Shown: positions 59,468 through 64,000 of the stretch, one piece after another
Numbering within the stretch: position 1 is the first letter of the stretch
Layout of the letters: every line of letters begins with the position of its first letter
Assembly (NCBI GenBank): GCA_035249905.1
Contig: DATFFT010000097.1
Coordinates: forward strand, 31,941-95,940
Direction of reading: 5' to 3'
DNA length: 64,000 bases
Source: JAOUEA01 sp035249905
GTDB taxonomy: Bacteria > Actinomycetota > UBA4738 > HRBIN12
Made by a program: the position numbers and the translations under genes
The notes under the pieces: generated by a model
Told to the model about the DNA's origin: nothing
The model's database searches: none
Seen by the model: only the letters and a program-made list of their open reading frames with translations

Positions 59468-61993
59468 ATGACCTCGTCGCCACAACAGCGGGAGCTTCCA
59501 GGCATGCGCGAGCGCGCTCGAACCGTGATCGTCGGCGCCGGGATCGTCGGCGTGTCGGCCGCGTACCACCTCACCGAGCTCGGTGAGACCGACGTGCTCG
59601 TGCTCGACCAAGGGCCGCTGTTCGAGACCGGCGGGTCCACGAGCCACGCTCCGGGGATCATCTTCCAGACGAACGGCTCCCGCACGATGTGCCGCATCGC
59701 GCGGGACTCGGTCTCGCTCTACGAATCCCTCGACGTCGACGGCGAGCGCGTCTGGTACGGCCACGGAAGCCTCGAGGTCGCGACGACGCACGAGCGCATG
59801 CAGGAGCTCAAGCGGCGGCAGGGGTTCGCGCGCTCCTACGGCCTCGAGGGTACGGAGATCGTCTCGCCCGACGAAGCCGGGCGGCGGTCGCCGCTCTTGG
59901 ACCCGTCGACGATCCTCGGCGCGTACTGGGTGCCGAGCGATGGCGCGGGCAAGGGTGTCAAGATCGTCGAGGCGCTCGCGCGCAAGGCCGGGGGTGCCGG
60001 CGTCTCGTTCGAGGGCGGCATCGAGGTGACCGGCTTCGACATCCGCGATGGCCGCGTGCACGGCGTGCTGACCGACCGCGGGAACGTGGAGTGCGAACGG
60101 GTGCTGCTGTGTGCGGGGATCTGGGGCCCGTCGGTGGGAGCGCTCGCCGGGGTGCCGATCCCGCTCGTGGCCGTGCAGCACCAGCTCGTGTGGACCGATC
60201 CGATCCCCGAGCTGGGCGGACGCTCCGGAGACCTCGATGCCGACACCTGGATGCAGCAGCCGGTCGTGCGCCACCAGGACATGTCGCTCTACTTCCGCCA
60301 GCGCGAGGATCACTTCGGGGTCGGGAACTACCGCCACGAGCCCATCGTCACGCTGCAGAACGCGATCCGGAAGCCGGGCGCGCCGATGCAGCCGTCGCTG
60401 ATGCCGTTCACGCCCGCGCACTTCGACGCGTGCGAGGTGGAGGCGTCGCGCATGTTCCCCGCGCTGGCCGGGCGGATGCGTCCGAGCGATCCGGCGCGCA
60501 CGCTGAACGGCATGTTCTCGTTCACGCCCGATGCCGGGTCGATCGTGGGGGAGAGCGCCGGCGTTCGGGGCTTCTGGGTGTGCGAGGCGGTGTGGGTGAC
60601 CCACGCGGCAGGCATGGCGAGGCAGGCCGTCGAATGGATGATCGAGGGTTCGCCGAGCTACGACCTCGCCGAGGCCGATGCGAACCGGTTCTATCCGTTC
60701 CAGACCTCCGCGCCCTACGTGCTCGAGCGCGGGAAGCAGCAGTACCGCGAGGTCTACGACATCATCCACCCGCTCCAGCAGCCGTCGAAGCCACGTGATC
60801 TGAAGCTGACGCCGTTCGTCGAACGCCATCGCGAGCTGGGCGGCGAGTTCTTCCAGGGAACGGGGTGGGAACGCCCGCAGTGGTTCTCGGCGAACCGCGA
60901 GCTCGTGGGCGGCGTGACGCACGGATGGGCGCGACGCACCGGCTGGGTGGCGCGGGGATGGTCGCCCGAGGTCGGAGCCGAGCACCTCGCCACCCGTGAG
61001 CGGGTGTCGCTGATCGACATCACGCCGTTCGCGAAGTTCGACGTGACCGGGCCGGACGCCCTCCCCTACCTCGAGCGCGTGTTCGCGAACAGGATCGACC
61101 GGCCGGTGGGAACGGTGGTGTACACGTCGGCGCTCACCGAACGCGGCGGCATCCGGCTCGACCTCACGGTCACGCGCAAGGACGAGGATCGGTTCCGCCT
61201 CGTGACCGGCGGCGGATCGGGCCATCACGACGAGGCGTACCTGCGATCGCTGATCCGGGAGGGGGAGCGCGTGCAGATCGCGGTCCGGACGGGCTCGCTC
61301 TTCGCGCTCGGCCTGTGGGGCCCGAGGGCGCGTGACGTCCTGGCGGCCGTGACCGACGTCGACGTGTCGAACGAGGCGTTCCCGTACCTCACGGCCCGCT
61401 ACCTGAGCATCGGCGAGGTCACCCCCGTGTGGGCGCAGCGCATCAGCTACGCGGGCGAGCTCGGGTGGGAGCTGTACGGACAGATCGCGATGGGCCGGCG
61501 GGCGTGGGACGTGCTCTGGCAGGCCGGGCGTGAGCACGGGCTCGTCGCCGCCGGCGCCGGGGCGTTCGACTCGCTCCGGCTCGAGAAGGGGTATCGGCTG
61601 TGGGGCCAGGACATCGACACGGAGCGCGACCCGCTCGCCGCCGGCCTCGGCTGGGCGGTGCGATGGGACAAGGACTTCATCGGCAGGCCGGCCCTCGAGG
61701 CGATCCGCGACGGCGAGGGCCCGAGGCAGCGCCTCACGTGCCTGACGCTCGACGACGACCGTGCGGTCGTGATGGGCAAGGAGCCGCTCTGGCACGACGA
61801 CCGGATCGTGTCGTACGTGACGAGCGCGAACTACGGCTATTCGATCGGCCGCGGCATCGTCTACGGCTATCTGCCGATCGAGCTCGCCGTGGAAGGCACG
61901 CCGATCGAAGTCGAATACTTCGGCGAGCGGGTGGCCGCCACGGTCGCGAGCGAGCCCCTCTGGGATCCCAAGGGCGAACGCCAGAAGGTGTGA
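59468..61993 (+). CDS. Dimethylglycine/sarcosine dehydrogenase-like flavoprotein
   Basis: The 841-residue protein (ATG 59468; ATG 59504, with GGGAG upstream, is an alternative) has an N-terminal FAD-dependent DAO domain (VIVGAGIVGVSAAYHLTELG), with H in GGSTSHAPG at the covalent-FAD region. A central FAO_M-type part (residues about 380-470) and a C-terminal GcvT-like tetrahydrofolate domain (ISYAGELGWELYG; LRLEKGYRLWGQDID) follow. Enzymes of this layout oxidise an N-methyl group of dimethylglycine or sarcosine and hand it to tetrahydrofolate as methylene-THF. The neighbouring betaine importer and corrinoid genes support dimethylglycine, the product of betaine demethylation. The next gene starts 12 bases later. 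Confidence 0.9.
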   Translation: MTSSPQQRELPGMRERARTVIVGAGIVGVSAAYHLTELGETDVLVLDQGPLFETGGSTSHAPGIIFQTNGSRTMCRIARDSVSLYESLDVDGERVWYGHGSLEVATTHERMQELKRRQGFARSYGLEGTEIVSPDEAGRRSPLLDPSTILGAYWVPSDGAGKGVKIVEALARKAGGAGVSFEGGIEVTGFDIRDGRVHGVLTDRGNVECERVLLCAGIWGPSVGALAGVPIPLVAVQHQLVWTDPIPELGGRSGDLDADTWMQQPVVRHQDMSLYFRQREDHFGVGNYRHEPIVTLQNAIRKPGAPMQPSLMPFTPAHFDACEVEASRMFPALAGRMRPSDPARTLNGMFSFTPDAGSIVGESAGVRGFWVCEAVWVTHAAGMARQAVEWMIEGSPSYDLAEADANRFYPFQTSAPYVLERGKQQYREVYDIIHPLQQPSKPRDLKLTPFVERHRELGGEFFQGTGWERPQWFSANRELVGGVTHGWARRTGWVARGWSPEVGAEHLATRERVSLIDITPFAKFDVTGPDALPYLERVFANRIDRPVGTVVYTSALTERGGIRLDLTVTRKDEDRFRLVTGGGSGHHDEAYLRSLIREGERVQIAVRTGSLFALGLWGPRARDVLAAVTDVDVSNEAFPYLTARYLSIGEVTPVWAQRISYAGELGWELYGQIAMGRRAWDVLWQAGREHGLVAAGAGAFDSLRLEKGYRLWGQDIDTERDPLAAGLGWAVRWDKDFIGRPALEAIRDGEGPRQRLTCLTLDDDRAVVMGKEPLWHDDRIVSYVTSANYGYSIGRGIVYGYLPIELAVEGTPIEVEYFGERVAATVASEPLWDPKGERQKV

Positions 61994-62004
61994 GAGGAGG
62001 CGAG

Positions 62005-62709
<705 letters not shown>

Positions 62710-62748
62710 GTCCGACCGGACGCGATCGACCGTGACCGAGGAGGCCGC

Positions 62749-63102
62749 ATGGCGCAGCTGACGGTGATCCGGTGGCGCGACATCCCGATGCAGGTCGTCG
62801 CGCGGGGCGAAGGAGGCCGAAGCGCCCGGGCGCTGTTGCCCGATCGCTTCCAGGAGGCGGTCGACGCCGCGGCCATGGTGGCCGGGCTGATCGGCTCCGA
62901 CGACTACACCGAGCAGATGCGCATGGACACGAGTGAGTGCGGCGACGACCTGCAGCACGAGGTCGACACGATGACCGTGCGGATCCTCTCCGAGTGGGAC
63001 GACGACATGCTCAAGGCGGCGATCCGGGCGGGCGGGGTGCAGGGTGGACCGGACGTGGCAGGCTCGGGCGGGAACGTTCGCTCGCCGGCCGATGAGGGCT
63101 GA
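62749..63102 (+). CDS. Small conserved protein beside corrinoid methyltransferases
   Basis: The 117-residue protein starts at ATG 62749 after GGAGGCC. It opens LTVIRWRDIPMQVVARGEGG, continues RALLPDRFQEAVDAAAMVAG and GSDDYTEQMRMD, and ends in a disordered Gly-rich tail. I recall this pattern from a family labelled 'virulence factor' in databases; that name is uninformative. Its position between a corrinoid protein and a pterin-binding methyltransferase suggests a part in methyl transfer, perhaps in activation, repair or assembly. No catalytic residue can be named. A stop at 63100-63102 precedes the next ATG by one base. Confidence 0.7.
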   Translation: MAQLTVIRWRDIPMQVVARGEGGRSARALLPDRFQEAVDAAAMVAGLIGSDDYTEQMRMDTSECGDDLQHEVDTMTVRILSEWDDDMLKAAIRAGGVQGGPDVAGSGGNVRSPADEG

Positions 63103-63103
63103 C

Positions 63104-64000
63104 ATGGCGGAGACCGTCGTCGGCTCGGCGACCCGCGAGGTCGTGATCGGCACCGGGCGGCCGTTCGTCATCATCGGCGAGCGCATCAATCCGACCGGCA
63201 GGAAGAAGCTCGCCGAGGAGATGAAGGCGGGTGACTTCACGTCGGTGATCGCCGACACGCATGCTCAGGTGGATGCGGGGGCGCACATGCTCGACGTGAA
63301 CGCCGGCATCCCGCTCGCCGACGAGCCGGCGATCCTGGCCGAGGCCGTGCGTCTCGTGCAGTCGCTCACCGACGTGCCGCTCTCGATCGACTCGTCGATC
63401 GTGGCCGCCCTCGAGGCCGGCCTCGAGGTGTACGAGGGCAAGCCGCTCGTGAACTCCGTGACCGGCGAGGACGATCGCCTCGAGTCGGTCTTGCCACTTG
63501 TCGCGAAGCACGGCGCGGCGGTCGTGGCGATCACGAACGACGAGACCGGCATCAGCGAGGACCCCGACGTGCGGTTCGCCGTCGCCGAGCGCATCGTGCA
63601 CGCCGCCGCCGACCACGGCATCCCGGCCTACGACGTCGTCGTCGATCCGCTCGTGATGCCCGTGGGCGCGATGGCCAGCGCCGGGCGCCAGGTGTTCTCG
63701 CTCGTCCGGCGCCTGCACGACGAGCTCGGCGTCAACACGACGTGCGGCGCGTCGAACGTCTCGTTCGGCCTGCCGAACCGGAACGGGCTGAACGGCACCT
63801 TCCTCGCCATGGCGATCGCCAACGGGATGACGAGCGCGATCACGAGCCCGATGCACGAAGAGGTGCGTCAGGCGGTGATGGCCGCCGACGTGCTGATGGG
63901 CAACGACGCGCACGCGGCGTCGTGGATCGCGCGGTACGGGGAGGGCCGGAGCCAGGCAAGCCCGGCGACCGGACGGCGGCGGGGGGGTCGCGCCGGCCGG
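63104..64000 (+). CDS. Methylcorrinoid:tetrahydrofolate methyltransferase-like, cut by the right edge
   Basis: The frame is open from ATG 63104 to the end of the window (299 codons). It has the pterin-binding TIM-barrel of the dihydropteroate-synthase superfamily: FVIIGERINPTGRKKLAEEM, ADTHAQVDAGAHMLDVNAG, PLSIDSSIVAALEAGLE, VNSVTGEDDR, and TCGASNVSFGLPNRNGLN. The last segment, with the Asn that contacts the pterin, is typical of MeTr and MtgA-type methyltransferases, not of folate-pathway DHPS. It should move the methyl from methylcobalamin on the corrinoid protein to tetrahydrofolate. After TSPMHEEVRQAVMAADVLMGNDAH split by the barrel end, the rest appears to be a Gly/Arg-rich tail. Confidence 0.88.
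   Translation, partial: MAETVVGSATREVVIGTGRPFVIIGERINPTGRKKLAEEMKAGDFTSVIADTHAQVDAGAHMLDVNAGIPLADEPAILAEAVRLVQSLTDVPLSIDSSIVAALEAGLEVYEGKPLVNSVTGEDDRLESVLPLVAKHGAAVVAITNDETGISEDPDVRFAVAERIVHAAADHGIPAYDVVVDPLVMPVGAMASAGRQVFSLVRRLHDELGVNTTCGASNVSFGLPNRNGLNGTFLAMAIANGMTSAITSPMHEEVRQAVMAADVLMGNDAHAASWIARYGEGRSQASPATGRRRGGRAGR

Noticed and set aside
59357..61795. 812-codon minus-strand frame opposite the DMG-dehydrogenase-like gene
   Set aside because: Composition is typical of antisense to a high-GC gene (Arg, Glu, His, Val rich), with no motif. The plus-strand gene is unambiguous.

Overview
The window is 64 kb of high-GC DNA, densely packed with genes on both strands. It has frequent GTG starts, many 1-4 base stop/start overlaps, and several genes with a -10-like hexamer only 6-9 bases before the start codon. 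Together with the gene families present (Rrf2, a DUF5679-like zinc ribbon, a CIRCE-controlled groEL, DUF3054 and DUF3291 proteins, Tat-exported lipoproteins), this suggests a chromosomal segment of an actinobacterium (Actinomycetota), probably from a poorly cultivated lineage. That placement is inferred. I see no rRNA, tRNA, CRISPR array, insertion sequence, phage gene or replication origin.

Layout. 1-8.5 kb: a truncated response regulator, an Rrf2 regulator with its own promoter, a small zinc ribbon protein, acetyl-CoA synthetase, a PPOX-fold flavoprotein, a YihY membrane protein, an S9 peptidase, and groEL with CIRCE and a terminator. 8.5-15 kb: a thioesterase, an SLH-NlpC/P60 cell-wall hydrolase, unknown proteins, a C45 acyltransferase-like hydrolase coupled to YjbQ, a divergent GroES-like protein, a HemK/PrmC-like methyltransferase with an altered catalytic motif, and a thioredoxin-like protein. 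15-21 kb: moaA divergent from a MogA-XdhC fusion, followed by a secreted sulfatase, a membrane-bound phosphoesterase and an anchored surface protein. 21-30 kb: a frameshifted carbon-nitrogen hydrolase, a KamA-type aminomutase, transketolase, a DEAD-box helicase and a PAS-PAS-GGDEF-EAL protein. 30-38 kb: the threonine degradation pair tdh-kbl, a TetR/MMPL exporter pair with a clear operator-promoter, an AlkD-like protein and a dienoyl-CoA-reductase-like SDR.

38-49 kb looks like a polyamine uptake and oxidation region: two PotD-like binding proteins, PotA facing PotC-PotB-PotD, a flavin amine oxidase and an aldehyde dehydrogenase. 50-54 kb holds an enoyl-CoA hydratase, an ADP-forming acyl-CoA synthetase and an EamA permease, each overlapping the next by GTGA.

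54-64 kb is the most coherent functional block: a betaine-type ABC importer (ATPase, a permease with two fused permease units, a binding lipoprotein), a pirin, then a dimethylglycine-dehydrogenase-like flavoprotein, a corrinoid protein, a small conserved protein of unknown role and a pterin-binding methyltransferase cut by the right edge. Taken together it reads as uptake and stepwise demethylation of a quaternary amine, with methyl groups passed through cobalamin to tetrahydrofolate. The substrate-specific first methyltransferase is not in the window.
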